Positions 26,431 to 36,077 of a DNA stretch of 64,000 bases are shown here, piece by piece (the first letter of the stretch is position 1; each line of letters begins with the position of its first letter). The notes under the pieces were generated by a model. It was not told where the DNA came from, made no database searches, and worked only from the letters and a program-made list of their open reading frames with translations. Both the position numbers and the translations under genes were made by a program. Source of the DNA: Scandinavium hiltneri (GTDB taxonomy: Bacteria; Pseudomonadota; Gammaproteobacteria; Enterobacterales; Enterobacteriaceae). The DNA lies in assembly GCF_024764835.1 (NCBI RefSeq), contig NZ_JALIGE010000072.1, forward strand, positions 186,001 through 250,000, written 5' to 3'.

Positions 26431-26844
26431 CTACGGCAGCGGAGAAATCAGCGGATTCTTCTGCAGGTAATCCGCGCATTCCTGGGTTGGACGATCGACG
26501 CGTTTGAGCGTCATGCGGTCGTAATCGATGCGCTCGCCTTCCCGGTCGATGGCGTAAACTTCTTTCTTGTTAGTGACATTGTAAATATCGTCATCACGCA
26601 GCATCAGCTTACCTGGTCGCGCAATAACGCGTTGCCACTGGCGACAGTCCAGCGTATCGCCCTCTTTGGTGATAACCAGCGTGGCTATCGCTTCCGGGCT
26701 GACCATCGCACTCTGCGGGCCTTCTGACTGCCAGTAACCCGCCAGATCCGAAGGCGCAGGCGCTTTCACCACCTGATTATAATCATCCACCTGGACACAC
26801 CCGCTTAATGCCAGCAGCGCGCCGAGAATCGCAATCTTTTTCAT
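26431..26844 (-). CDS. yedD: Lipoprotein YedD
   Basis: A 137-residue lipoprotein with signal peptide ending LSGC (Cys16). The mature part contains DLAGYWQSEGPQ and TLDCRQWQRVIA, matching E. coli YedD, with which it shares length. I place the start at the ATG at 26844, which has AGGATAGGTG just upstream; the GTG one codon earlier is possible. Function unknown. It is convergent with amyA, as in E. coli. Confidence 0.93.
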   Translation of the reverse strand: MKKIAILGALLALSGCVQVDDYNQVVKAPAPSDLAGYWQSEGPQSAMVSPEAIATLVITKEGDTLDCRQWQRVIARPGKLMLRDDDIYNVTNKKEVYAIDREGERIDYDRMTLKRVDRPTQECADYLQKNPLISPLP

Positions 26845-26928
26845 CACCTATCCTGAAAACCGTGAAAAAAATATTGTGTCATTAAAGCGTTATCGCTTCC
26901 AGCCTTTACTGCGGCTCTTGCGGGAGTC

Positions 26929-27441
26929 TTACGGGTAAACAAACTGCGTGATGGCGACGGACGGTGAGTGATCCACCCGCAGCGTTGAACGCACTTTTCC
27001 GATACTGCGGGGCTGGATGCTGAGCCACAGTGTGCGGCGGGTGCCTTCCGGCTGGTCATGGAACGCCAGCGTAATGCTGCCATTCTGACGGCTAAACCGC
27101 CACGGTTGCGGATAAAGCGCATTGATTTCAAAGGCATCCATAAACTGCCCACCGAGCGTCACGGTGTAGTCCTCGCCCGGCGGCACTTTCATCGTGAGCT
27201 TAAGATCCATATCGCTCTGATCGCGGCCAAAACGCTCGTAGTCCACATAGACGTTACCATCAGCGGATGCCACATGGGCATTGCTGAATACTCCCTTCGA
27301 AAACAGGCCGCAGAACCCGGCCAACAACAGCAGGACTAACAACACAAATCCGTACTGACGGGCAGCATTTTCCACCCGTAACCAGAAAATGTTTTCCGCC
27401 ACCGGCGCGGAATGCGACGAAGAAGTTTTGATGACTGGCAT
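26929..27441 (-). CDS. Unrecognised single-pass membrane protein
   Basis: 170 residues that I cannot assign to a named family. The first about 28 residues are hydrophilic with an amphipathic segment (RVENAARQ), then one strong membrane helix (about residues 31-52, YGFVLLVLLLLAGFCGL), then an about 115-residue extracytoplasmic domain rich in beta-type sequence (VYVDYERFGRD, DYTVTLGG, GSITLAFHDQPEGTRRTLWLSIQPRS), with no Cys pairs. It lies between yedD and fliE on the same strand, where E. coli carries yedEF and other genes. Codon use looks native. A weak AGAG site precedes the ATG. Probably a real gene because of the clear topology and matching base composition. Confidence 0.75.
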   Translation of the reverse strand: MPVIKTSSSHSAPVAENIFWLRVENAARQYGFVLLVLLLLAGFCGLFSKGVFSNAHVASADGNVYVDYERFGRDQSDMDLKLTMKVPPGEDYTVTLGGQFMDAFEINALYPQPWRFSRQNGSITLAFHDQPEGTRRTLWLSIQPRSIGKVRSTLRVDHSPSVAITQFVYP

Positions 27442-27551
27442 GATTGTCTCTGCGTTAGCGGACCGTAAAAGAAAGTATGGTCGCTAACGCAGTAACTGGA
27501 AGTGTCGACGGGAAAAAGTTATGCCCTGGTGGCGGGTGGTGTGGTCTGGAC

Positions 27552-27863
27552 CTACACCTGCATGCCCATCATTTCCTGGTACGCCGACACCAGTTTGTTA
27601 CGCACCTGAATGCCCATCTGTAAGGAAACGGATGATTTTTGCAGGTCGGTCATCACATCGTTCAACGCAATACCCGGTTCACCTAAGGCAAATTTCTCTG
27701 CCTGCGCTTTGGCGCTGTTTTGCGTATCGCTGATGCGATCGAGGGCGGCATTGAGCTGGCCCGCAAAGCTGATAGACGGCTGTTCTTCCACCTGCTGATT
27801 GCGCGCCACGCTGGCCGCGGCCTGCATCTGCGTCAATACCCCTTCGATACCTGTAATGGCCAT
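27552..27863 (-). CDS. fliE: Flagellar hook-basal body protein FliE
   Basis: A 103-residue protein (104 in E. coli) linking the MS ring to the proximal rod; one of the first substrates of the flagellar export gate. The C-terminal helix DVMTDLQKSSVSLQMGIQVRN and KLVSAYQEMMGM is conserved. Monocistronic, divergent from fliF. Confidence 0.96.
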   Translation of the reverse strand: MAITGIEGVLTQMQAAASVARNQQVEEQPSISFAGQLNAALDRISDTQNSAKAQAEKFALGEPGIALNDVMTDLQKSSVSLQMGIQVRNKLVSAYQEMMGMQV

Positions 27864-28078
27864 GTTAATCCCCTGGTCGATGTCATGGTGAGTGAGATTA
27901 TCAGTTTGTCAATAAGATAAAGGCGCTAATTAACGTTAAAAACCTCGACTATTTGACCCATAGAAAATTCTGGAACGGCAAATAATGGCATAGCACCCAT
28001 TTTTGCCTTTGCCGACCGGGAGTCAGCCTTGCTTTTGTACACGTTTAACGCCATCGACCTGGATTCACGAGGTGCGCA
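27864..28078. promoter_or_regulatory. fliE / fliF divergent promoter region
   Basis: 215 bp between the two divergent class 2 transcripts. The stretch GGAACGGCAAATAATGGCATAGC (27971-27993, split here as AACGGCAAATAATGG and AATGGCATAGC) resembles half-sites of the FlhDC box (AATGGCAGAAATAGCG). No good sigma-28 box was seen. Exact sites need DNase protection data. Confidence 0.45.
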
Positions 28079-29758
28079 ATGAGCGCGACAGCCACGACCA
28101 CGACACCAACCAAGATGCCTGAGTGGGTCGCTCGCCTGCGCGCTAACCCGAAAATCCCATTAATGGTTGCCAGCGCAGCCGCCGTCGCGATCGTTGTCGC
28201 GCTGGTGCTGTGGGCGAAAGCGCCTGACTACCGCACGCTGTTCAGCAACCTGACCGATCAGGACGGCGGTGCCATCGTCACTCAGCTTCAGCAAATGAAC
28301 GTCCCGTATCGCTTTGCCGATAGCGGCGGCGCCATTGAAGTGCCTGCCGATAAAGTACATGAGCTACGTCTGCGCCTCGCCCAGCAAGGCCTGCCGAAAG
28401 GCGGTGCGGTTGGGTTTGAACTGCTGGATCAGGAAAAATTCGGCATCAGCCAGTTCAGCGAACAGGTGAACTACCAGCGTGCGCTGGAAGGTGAACTCGC
28501 CCGTACCATCGAAACGCTCGGTCCGGTGAAAAGCGCCCGCGTGCATCTGGCCATGCCGAAGCCTTCATTATTTGTGCGTGAACAGAAACTCCCCTCCGCT
28601 TCCGTGACCCTGAACCTCGAACCGGGCCGTGCGCTGGATGAAGGCCAGATTGCCGCGGTGGTACATTTGGTGTCCAGCGCCGTAGCAGGCCTGCCACCGG
28701 GCAACGTGACGCTTGTCGATCAGGGCGGTCATCTGTTGACCCAATCCAATACCGGCGATCGCGACCTGAATGACGCCCAGCTGAAATATGCCTCTGATGT
28801 TGAAGCCCGCGTACAGCGCCGCATTGAATCCATCCTGTCGCCAATTGTCGGCAACGGAAACATCCACGCGCAGGTCACCGCGCAGATCAACTTCGACAAT
28901 AAAGAGCAGACTGAAGAGCAATACAGCCCGAACGGCGATGCCAGCCAGGCAGTAATGCGTTCGCGTCAGGTGAATGAGAGCGAGCAGATTGGCGGCCAGA
29001 ACCCAGGCGGCGTGCCGGGTGCATTATCCAACTCCCCTGCTCCCGCGCCGAATGCCCCTATCTCGACGCCACCGGCGAACCAGCAGGCGGGTGCGCAAGG
29101 TCAGCAGCGTAATACCAGCACCAATAACCAGAGCGGGCCACGCAACAGTTCGCGCAACGAAACCACCAACTACGAAGTCGACCGGACGATTCGCCACACC
29201 AAAATGAACGTCGGCGATATCCAGCGCCTGTCGGTGGCGGTGGTGGTCAACTACAAAAATCTGCCGGACGGCAAGCCCCTGCCGTTGACCGCCGATCAAA
29301 TGAAGCAAATTGAAGATTTGACCCGCGAAGCAATGGGCTACTCCACCACCCGTGGCGATACCCTGAACGTGGTCAACTCACCGTTTACCGCAGGCGACGA
29401 AAGCGGTGGCGAACTGCCGTTCTGGCAACAGCAGTCGTTCATCGACCAGTTGCTGTCAGCGGGACGTTGGGTATTGATTGCCCTGGTGGCGTGGATCCTG
29501 TGGCGTAAAGCCGTGCGTCCACAGCTGGTACGCCGCGCGGAAATCGCTAAAGCCGCACAGGAAGAAGCGAAAATGGAGCGCGAAACCGCCGATGCAGTGG
29601 AAGTTCGCCTCAGCAAAGATGAACAACTGCAGAGTCGCCGCGTTAACCAGCGCCTGAGCGCAGAAGTGATGAGCCAGCGTATTCGCGAAATGTCAGACAA
29701 CGATCCGCGCGTCGTCGCGCTGGTCATTCGCCAGTGGATGAGCAACGACCATGAGTAA
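28079..29758 (+). CDS. fliF: Flagellar MS-ring protein FliF
   Basis: A 559-residue inner-membrane protein that forms the MS ring, the base on which the motor and export gate assemble. The first membrane helix is near residues 28-47 (PLMVASAAAVAIVVALVLWA) and the second near 455-475 (VLIALVAWILW). Between them are the ring-building motifs (RVHLAMPKPSLF, ASVTLNLEPG) and a low-complexity Pro/Asn/Gln region around residues 310-355. The C-terminal cytoplasmic tail binds FliG. It overlaps fliG by 8 nt. Confidence 0.97.
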   Translation: MSATATTTTPTKMPEWVARLRANPKIPLMVASAAAVAIVVALVLWAKAPDYRTLFSNLTDQDGGAIVTQLQQMNVPYRFADSGGAIEVPADKVHELRLRLAQQGLPKGGAVGFELLDQEKFGISQFSEQVNYQRALEGELARTIETLGPVKSARVHLAMPKPSLFVREQKLPSASVTLNLEPGRALDEGQIAAVVHLVSSAVAGLPPGNVTLVDQGGHLLTQSNTGDRDLNDAQLKYASDVEARVQRRIESILSPIVGNGNIHAQVTAQINFDNKEQTEEQYSPNGDASQAVMRSRQVNESEQIGGQNPGGVPGALSNSPAPAPNAPISTPPANQQAGAQGQQRNTSTNNQSGPRNSSRNETTNYEVDRTIRHTKMNVGDIQRLSVAVVVNYKNLPDGKPLPLTADQMKQIEDLTREAMGYSTTRGDTLNVVNSPFTAGDESGGELPFWQQQSFIDQLLSAGRWVLIALVAWILWRKAVRPQLVRRAEIAKAAQEEAKMERETADAVEVRLSKDEQLQSRRVNQRLSAEVMSQRIREMSDNDPRVVALVIRQWMSNDHE

Positions 29759-30752
29759 CACGACCCTTTCAGGTACCGATAAAAGCGTCATCCTGCTGAT
29801 GACCATTGGCGAAGATCGCGCAGCGGAGGTGTTCAAGCATCTCAATACCCGTGAGGTGCAAACCCTCAGTGCGGCGATGGCCAACGTACGTCAGATTTCT
29901 AACAAGCAGCTGACCGACGTGCTGGCGGAGTTTGAGCAGGAAGCCGAACAGTATGCGGCGCTGAACGTTAACGCCAACGAATACCTGCGTTCGGTGCTGG
30001 TGAAAGCGCTGGGCGAAGAGCGTGCCGCCAGCCTGCTGGAAGATATTCTCGAAACCCGCGAAACCACCAGCGGTATCGAAACGCTCAACTTTATGGAGCC
30101 ACAAAGCGCCGCCGATCTTATTCGCGACGAGCATCCGCAGATCATCGCCACCATCCTCGTGCACCTCAAGCGCGGTCAGGCAGCGGATATTCTGGCACTG
30201 TTCGACGAGCGTCTGCGCCACGACGTGATGCTGCGTATCGCCACCTTTGGCGGCGTGCAGCCAGCGGCCCTGGCGGAGCTGACCGAAGTACTGAACAACC
30301 TGCTCGACGGTCAGAATCTCAAGCGCAGCAAAATGGGCGGCGTGAGAACCGCGGCAGAAATTATCAACCTGATGAAAACGCAGCAGGAAGAAGCGGTCAT
30401 TACCGCCGTACGCGAATTCGACGGCGAGCTGGCGCAGAAAATCATCGACGAGATGTTCCTGTTCGAAAACCTGGTCGAAGTGGACGATCGCAGCATCCAG
30501 CGCCTGTTGCAGGAAGTGGATTCCGAATCCCTGCTCATCGCACTCAAAGGTGCCGAACAGCCGCTGCGCGAGAAGTTCCTGCGCAATATGTCCCAGCGTG
30601 CCGCCGATATCCTGCGCGACGATCTGGCCAACCGTGGCCCGGTTCGTCTGTCTCAGGTCGAGAACGAACAGAAAGCGATTCTGCTTATTGTGCGTCGTTT
30701 AGCGGAAACCGGCGAGATGGTGATTGGTAGCGGAGACGACACCTATGTCTGA
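29751..30752 (+). CDS. fliG: Flagellar motor switch protein FliG
   Basis: A 333-residue C-ring protein (331 in E. coli). The middle domain keeps the EHPQ motif (DEHPQIIATIL, about residues 125-128) and the C-terminal domain keeps the charged residues that face MotA (FDGELAQKIIDEMF, DDRSIQRLL, LREKFLRNMS). Couples stator ion flow to rotation and sets direction with FliM and FliN. Overlaps fliF and fliH by 8 nt each. Confidence 0.97.
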   Translation: MSNTTLSGTDKSVILLMTIGEDRAAEVFKHLNTREVQTLSAAMANVRQISNKQLTDVLAEFEQEAEQYAALNVNANEYLRSVLVKALGEERAASLLEDILETRETTSGIETLNFMEPQSAADLIRDEHPQIIATILVHLKRGQAADILALFDERLRHDVMLRIATFGGVQPAALAELTEVLNNLLDGQNLKRSKMGGVRTAAEIINLMKTQQEEAVITAVREFDGELAQKIIDEMFLFENLVEVDDRSIQRLLQEVDSESLLIALKGAEQPLREKFLRNMSQRAADILRDDLANRGPVRLSQVENEQKAILLIVRRLAETGEMVIGSGDDTYV

Positions 30753-31443
30753 TTCCACACCCTGGAAAATCTGGCAGCCTGACGACCTCGCCCCACCGAT
30801 GCAGGCGTTTGTGCCAGAGTTCAGTGAAAGCCGCGCCGAAGAGCCGGTCGATGAGATTTCCGAAGAGCAAAAGCTGCAACAGCAGCTGGCGCAGATACAG
30901 ATGCAGGCCCACGAACAGGGCTATAACGCTGGACTGGCTGAAGGTCGCGCCGCCGGACAGTCACAGGGTTATCAGGAAGGTTTAGCGCAAGGCCTCGAAC
31001 AGGGCCAGGCGCAGGCGCAACAGCAGCAGATCCCACTGCACGCACGGATGCAGCGGCTGGTCAGTGAGTTCCAGCACACGCTGGATGCGCTGGACAGCGT
31101 GATCGCTTCGCGTCTGATGCAAATGGCGCTGGAAGCTGCGCGGCAGGTGATTGGCCAGACGCCGATTGTCGATAACTCGGCGTTGATCAAACAGATTCAG
31201 GCTTTGTTGCAGCAGGAACCGTTGTTCAGTGGCAAACCGCAGCTGCGCGTACACCCTGACGACTTACAGCGCGTGGAAGATATAGTCGGCGCAACGCTAA
31301 GCCTGCACGGATGGCGACTGCGCGGTGACCCGTCGCTGCACCACGGCGGCTGTAAAATTTCCGCCGACGAGGGTGACCTCGACGCCAGCGTCGCCACCCG
31401 CTGGCAGGAGCTGTGCCGCCTGGCCGCTCCGGGAGTGGTGTAA
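30745..31443 (+). CDS. fliH: Flagellar export ATPase regulator FliH
   Basis: 232 residues from the ATG at 30745, whose product starts MSDSTPWKIWQPDDLAPP like E. coli FliH; an earlier in-frame start lies inside fliG. The N-terminus with Trp7 and Trp10 binds FliN and FlhA. A long coiled coil with Gly-X3-Gly repeats (GYNAGLAEGRAAGQSQGYQ, about residues 60-95) forms the stalk of the FliH2-FliI complex. Stop overlaps the fliI start (TAATG). Confidence 0.95.
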   Translation: MSDSTPWKIWQPDDLAPPMQAFVPEFSESRAEEPVDEISEEQKLQQQLAQIQMQAHEQGYNAGLAEGRAAGQSQGYQEGLAQGLEQGQAQAQQQQIPLHARMQRLVSEFQHTLDALDSVIASRLMQMALEAARQVIGQTPIVDNSALIKQIQALLQQEPLFSGKPQLRVHPDDLQRVEDIVGATLSLHGWRLRGDPSLHHGGCKISADEGDLDASVATRWQELCRLAAPGVV

Positions 31444-32813
31444 TGACCGCTCGCCTGACCCGTTGGCTCAACACGCTCGATAATTTCGAGACCAAAATGA
31501 CGCAGCTGCCGTCGGTGCGGCGCTACGGTCGTTTGACCCGGGCCACCGGGCTGGTGCTGGAAGCCACGGGGCTGCAATTGCCGCTTGGCGCAACCTGCAT
31601 TATTGAACGTCAGAACGGAAATGAAACGCACGAAGTGGAAAGCGAAGTCGTGGGCTTCAACGGTCAGCGCCTGTTTTTGATGCCGCTCGAAGAGGTGGAA
31701 GGCATTTTGCCTGGCGCACGCGTGTATGCGCGTAACGCCTCCGGCGACGGTCTGCAAAGCGGGAAACAGTTACCGCTCGGCCCGGCGCTGCTCGGGCGTG
31801 TACTCGACGGCGCAGGTAAACCGCTCGACGGCCTGCCCGCCCCGGACACCACCGAAACCGGCGCGCTAATCACCCAGCCGTTTAACCCGTTGCAGCGTAC
31901 CGCCATTGAACACGTGCTCGACACCGGCGTGCGGCCGATTAACGCCCTGCTCACCGTCGGACGCGGTCAGCGTATGGGCCTGTTCGCCGGTTCCGGCGTT
32001 GGTAAAAGTGTGCTGCTCGGCATGATGGCACGCTACACCCAGGCTGACGTGATAGTGGTGGGCCTGATTGGCGAACGTGGTCGCGAAGTTAAAGATTTTA
32101 TCGAGAACATTCTCGGGGCCGACGGACGCGCGCGTTCGGTAGTGATTGCCGCACCCGCTGACGTCTCGCCGCTGCTGCGTATGCAAGGGGCGGCCTACGC
32201 CACGCGCATTGCCGAAGATTTCCGTGACCGTGGTCAGCACGTGTTGCTGATCATGGATTCCCTGACCCGTTACGCCATGGCCCAGCGTGAAATCGCGCTG
32301 GCTATCGGCGAACCGCCCGCGACCAAAGGCTACCCGCCTTCGGTATTTGCCAAACTGCCCGCGCTGGTTGAACGCGCCGGGAACGGCATCAGCGGCGGCG
32401 GTTCGGTCACTGCTTTTTATACCGTGCTCACCGAGGGCGACGATCAGCAGGATCCGATCGCTGACTCCGCGCGCGCGATCCTTGACGGCCACATCGTGCT
32501 GTCCCGCCGTCTGGCGGAAGCGGGCCACTATCCGGCCATCGACATCGAAGCCTCTATCAGCCGCGCCATGACGTCTCTGATCACCGAGAAGCACTACGCC
32601 CGGGTGAGAAACTTTAAACAACTGCTTTCCAGCTTCCAGCGCAACCGCGACCTGGTGAGCGTCGGGGCGTACGCCAAAGGCAGCGATCCGATGCTCGACA
32701 AGGCGATCGCGCTGTGGCCGCAACTGGAGAGCTTTCTGCAACAGGGTATTTTCGAAAAAGCGGACTGGGAAGAGTCACTTCAGGCACTTGAGATTATCTT
32801 CCCGGCAGCCTGA
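31443..32813 (+). CDS. fliI: Flagellum-specific export ATPase FliI
   Basis: 456 residues from the ATG at 31443. Homologous to the F1 beta subunit: Walker A GSGVGKSV (about residues 182-189), Glu of GERGREV, Walker B LIMDSLTRYA and the hexamer arginine region. It delivers and unfolds cargo at the export gate with FliH and FliJ. The start is set by homology and by coupling to the fliH stop. Confidence 0.97.
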   Translation: MTARLTRWLNTLDNFETKMTQLPSVRRYGRLTRATGLVLEATGLQLPLGATCIIERQNGNETHEVESEVVGFNGQRLFLMPLEEVEGILPGARVYARNASGDGLQSGKQLPLGPALLGRVLDGAGKPLDGLPAPDTTETGALITQPFNPLQRTAIEHVLDTGVRPINALLTVGRGQRMGLFAGSGVGKSVLLGMMARYTQADVIVVGLIGERGREVKDFIENILGADGRARSVVIAAPADVSPLLRMQGAAYATRIAEDFRDRGQHVLLIMDSLTRYAMAQREIALAIGEPPATKGYPPSVFAKLPALVERAGNGISGGGSVTAFYTVLTEGDDQQDPIADSARAILDGHIVLSRRLAEAGHYPAIDIEASISRAMTSLITEKHYARVRNFKQLLSSFQRNRDLVSVGAYAKGSDPMLDKAIALWPQLESFLQQGIFEKADWEESLQALEIIFPAA

Positions 32814-32831
32814 GAGCAGGAGTAAATCATC

Positions 32832-33275
32832 ATGGCAGAACATGGCGCATTAACCACGCTGAAAGAACTGGCCGAAAAAGACGTCGACAACGCCGCCCTG
32901 CAGTTGGGCGAGATGCGACGCGGCTGCCAGCAGGCGGAAGAGCAGTTGAAGATGCTGATGGATTACCAGCTTGAGTACCAGAATAACCTGAACGACAACA
33001 TGTCCCAGGGCATGGCCAGCCTGCGCTGGCAGAACTACCAGCAGTTTATTCAGACCCTGGAAAAGGCTATCGATCAGCATCGCCAGCAGCTGTTGCAGTG
33101 GAACCGTAAAGTCGAACAGGCGTTGAACGCCTGGCGTGAGAAAAAGCAGCGTTTGCAGGCATGGCAGACGCTACAGGACAGACAGGCCGCCGCGACGCTG
33201 CTGGCGGAAAACCGTCTGGACCAGAAAAAAATGGATGAGTTCGCCCAGCGTGCCACCTTAAGGAAACCCGAATGA
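32832..33275 (+). CDS. fliJ: Flagellar export protein FliJ
   Basis: A 147-residue, almost wholly coiled-coil protein (two antiparallel helices; Gln/Glu-rich). FliJ plugs the FliI hexamer like the F1 gamma subunit and links it to FlhA. An AGGAG sequence lies upstream of the ATG. Stop overlaps the fliK start (ATGA). Confidence 0.94.
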   Translation: MAEHGALTTLKELAEKDVDNAALQLGEMRRGCQQAEEQLKMLMDYQLEYQNNLNDNMSQGMASLRWQNYQQFIQTLEKAIDQHRQQLLQWNRKVEQALNAWREKKQRLQAWQTLQDRQAAATLLAENRLDQKKMDEFAQRATLRKPE

Positions 33276-34495
33276 TTACTCTGCCGACACTTATCGTCAG
33301 TGATACCGACATCTCCCCTTCTGGACAAAGTAGCGCGGCCACCGGTACCGCTGACAGCACCCAGGACTTTTTTGCCCTGCTCTCCGGCGCGATGTCAGGG
33401 AAGACGGGCAAAGACGGCAAGCTGACGCTGGCAGACCTCCAGGACGCGAGCCAGAAACTGCCGCAGGGCGAGGCCAAGACCACGCTCAGCAAACTGCTGG
33501 CGCAGCAGGCTGACGCGGATGCGAAGACGCTGGACGTGACGACACTGACCGACGCGCAGTCGCTGTTGAGCGCCCTGGCCCCTGAAGCCAAAAGTGACGT
33601 GGTAAAGCAACTGACCAAAGATTTGCAAAACAGCGACGACAAACCGTCGTTGAGTGATGAAGAGATGGCCGGCCTGAGTGCGCTGATGGCGATGCTGCCA
33701 CATACCGCGACCGCCACCGCCGTACTGCCCGCGACCCAGACAGCTGGCGTGTCTGCCACGTCCGGTTCTTCTGCGAAAGGCTTTGCAGAATTAGCGTCTA
33801 CGGCAACCAGCGTCGGCACCGGCAATACCGGGCATTCCACGGGTAAAGAATTTACCCTGGCTCAGGCGGGGCATGGCCTGCAAACGGTTCAGGCCGACGA
33901 TGCCGTCGCCAGCCAGACCACCCCACTGGTGGCCGCTGCCGCGGTGAAAGCCGATACCGACAGTTCACTCTCAGCCGCCGCGCCGACGGTAAACATCGCC
34001 CCGGTTATCAGCAACGCCACCGCCACGGTGAATACGCACCCGGTGGTGACCGTCAACTCTCAGCTCGGTACGCCGGAGTGGCAGCAGAACGTTAGCCAGC
34101 AGATCACGCTGTTTACCCGTCAGGGCCAGCAAACCGCCGAGCTTAAGCTGCATCCGGAAAACTTAGGCCAGGTGAATATCACCCTCAAGATTGACGATAA
34201 CCAGGCGCAAATTCAGATGATGTCACCGCACAGTCACGTGCGTGCCGCGCTGGAAGCGGCTATCCCGACGCTGCGCACGCAGCTGGCGGATAACGGCATT
34301 CAGCTGTCGCAGAGCAACGTCAGCGGCGAAAGTTTTGCCGGACAACAACAGCAGCAATCCTCTTTCGGTCAGTCTTCTTCGCAACGTTCTGCTGAAGGTC
34401 GGGCATTTGCAGCCGATGAAGAAGAGACCCTGAGCGTTCCGGTGAGTCTGCAAGCGCAGGCCCGGGGTAACGGCAGCGTCGACACGTTCGCCTAA
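33272..34495 (+). CDS. fliK: Hook-length control protein FliK
   Basis: A 407-residue secreted molecular ruler. The N-terminal half is variable and rich in Ala, Ser and Thr. The conserved C-terminal domain (about 265-370) holds LKLHPENLGQVNITLKIDDNQAQI and HSHVRAALEAAIPTLRTQLADNGIQL, which switches FlhB specificity from hook to filament proteins; the tail is Gln/Ser-rich. Overlaps fliJ by 4 nt. Last gene of the fliF-K transcript, with a 105-bp gap before fliL. Confidence 0.94.
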   Translation: MITLPTLIVSDTDISPSGQSSAATGTADSTQDFFALLSGAMSGKTGKDGKLTLADLQDASQKLPQGEAKTTLSKLLAQQADADAKTLDVTTLTDAQSLLSALAPEAKSDVVKQLTKDLQNSDDKPSLSDEEMAGLSALMAMLPHTATATAVLPATQTAGVSATSGSSAKGFAELASTATSVGTGNTGHSTGKEFTLAQAGHGLQTVQADDAVASQTTPLVAAAAVKADTDSSLSAAAPTVNIAPVISNATATVNTHPVVTVNSQLGTPEWQQNVSQQITLFTRQGQQTAELKLHPENLGQVNITLKIDDNQAQIQMMSPHSHVRAALEAAIPTLRTQLADNGIQLSQSNVSGESFAGQQQQQSSFGQSSSQRSAEGRAFAADEEETLSVPVSLQAQARGNGSVDTFA

Positions 34496-34600
34496 CGCCA
34501 GAGGTAGCACGATTATTCCCGTCTTTTCCACCCTTTGAGCTGGACTTAAGTCGGGATAATCACCTGATAAGCAGTACCGAATACAGGAAAGACGTAACCG

Positions 34601-35068
34601 ATGACAGACACCGCGGTAACAAAAAAAAGTAAGCGCTCAATCTGGATCCCGCTGCTGGTGCTGGTAACGCTCGCAGCCTGCGCAACCGCAGGCTATAGCT
34701 ACTGGCGTATGCAGCAGCAGCCTTCCGCTGATGCGAAGAAAGAGGCTCCGCCACCACCGGCGCCGGTGTTCTGGGCGCTGGATACCTTTACGGTGAACCT
34801 GGGCGACGCCGATCGTGTGCTTTACGTTGGCATTACGCTGCGTCTGAAAGATGAAGCGACCCGTTCGCGACTGAACGAATACCTGCCGGAAGTGCGCAGC
34901 CGTTTACTGCTGCTGTTCTCCCGTCAGGACGCAAACAAACTGGCGACGGATACCGGGAAACAAGACCTGGTGAACGCCATCAAACAGACACTTGCACCAC
35001 CTCTGGTGGCGGGCCAACCGAAGCAGGATGTGACTGACGTGCTGTATACAGCTTTCATACTGCGGTAA
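34601..35068 (+). CDS. fliL: Flagellar basal body-associated protein FliL
   Basis: 155 residues, single membrane helix near residues 15-35 (WIPLLVLVTLAACATAGYSYW), then a periplasmic FliL domain (TFTVNLGDADRVLYVGITLRL). It surrounds stator units and stabilises them under load. The LAAC inside the helix resembles a lipobox but E. coli FliL has an equivalent transmembrane stretch, so I do not call it a lipoprotein. First gene of fliLMNOPQR. Confidence 0.95.
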   Translation: MTDTAVTKKSKRSIWIPLLVLVTLAACATAGYSYWRMQQQPSADAKKEAPPPPAPVFWALDTFTVNLGDADRVLYVGITLRLKDEATRSRLNEYLPEVRSRLLLLFSRQDANKLATDTGKQDLVNAIKQTLAPPLVAGQPKQDVTDVLYTAFILR

Positions 35069-35072
35069 TCCT

Positions 35073-36077
35073 ATGGGCGACAGTATTCTTTCTCAGGCCG
35101 AAATTGACGCGCTGCTGAACGGCGACAGCGAGAAGAGCGATGAACCTCAGGCCGGTGCTCCCGGCGAGAGTGACATTCGTCCCTATGATCCTAATACCCA
35201 GCGTCGTGTGGTGCGCGAACGCCTGCAGGCGCTGGAAATCATTAACGAGCGTTTCGCCCGTCAGTTCCGTATGGGGCTGTTTAACCTGCTGCGTCGTAGC
35301 CCGGACATTACCGTCGGCGCGATCCGCATTCAGCCTTATCACGAGTTTGCCCGCAACCTGCCGGTGCCGACCAACCTGAACCTTATCCACCTGAAGCCGC
35401 TGCGCGGCACCGGGCTGTTTGTGTTCTCGCCAAGTCTGGTGTTTATCGCCGTCGACAACCTGTTCGGCGGCGATGGGCGTTTCCCGACCAAAGTGGAAGG
35501 CCGCGAATTTACGCACACCGAACAGCGCGTGATTAACCGCATGCTGAAGCTGGCACTGGAAGGTTATAGCGACGCGTGGAAAGCGATTAACCCGCTGGAA
35601 GTTGAGTACGTGCGCTCCGAGATGCAGGTGAAATTCACCAACATCACCACCTCGCCGAACGACATTGTGGTCAATACCCCCTTCCATGTGGAAATCGGCA
35701 ACCTGACCGGTGAATTTAATATTTGCCTGCCGTTCAGCATGATTGAGCCGCTGCGCGAACTGCTGGTCAACCCGCCGCTGGAGAACTCCCGCAGCGAAGA
35801 TCAGAACTGGCGCGAAAACCTGGTTCGCCAGGTACAGCATTCCGAACTTGAGCTGGTGGCGAATTTTGCCGACATCTCTCTGCGCCTGTCGCAGATCTTA
35901 AAACTCCAGCCAGGCGATGTGCTGCCGATAGACAAACCGGATCGCATTATCGCCAATGTGGACGGTGTGCCGGTATTGACCAGCCAGTATGGCACGGTGA
36001 ACGGTCAATACGCGCTGCGCGTAGAGCATTTGATCAACCCGATTTTGAACTCGCTGAATGAGGAACAGCCCAAATGA
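35073..36077 (+). CDS. fliM: Flagellar motor switch protein FliM
   Basis: 334 residues. The N-terminal CheY-P-binding peptide SILSQAEIDALLNG is followed by a CheC-like middle domain (GGDGR motif FGGDGRFPTK) and a C-terminal SpoA domain that pairs with FliN. Starts 4 nt after fliL and overlaps fliN by 4 nt. Confidence 0.97.
   Translation: MGDSILSQAEIDALLNGDSEKSDEPQAGAPGESDIRPYDPNTQRRVVRERLQALEIINERFARQFRMGLFNLLRRSPDITVGAIRIQPYHEFARNLPVPTNLNLIHLKPLRGTGLFVFSPSLVFIAVDNLFGGDGRFPTKVEGREFTHTEQRVINRMLKLALEGYSDAWKAINPLEVEYVRSEMQVKFTNITTSPNDIVVNTPFHVEIGNLTGEFNICLPFSMIEPLRELLVNPPLENSRSEDQNWRENLVRQVQHSELELVANFADISLRLSQILKLQPGDVLPIDKPDRIIANVDGVPVLTSQYGTVNGQYALRVEHLINPILNSLNEEQPK

Noticed and set aside
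34601..35068. FliL as a lipoprotein because of LAAC within the N-terminal hydrophobic segment
   Set aside because: The segment corresponds to the known FliL transmembrane helix, and the charge and length pattern before it do not suit a type II signal peptide.
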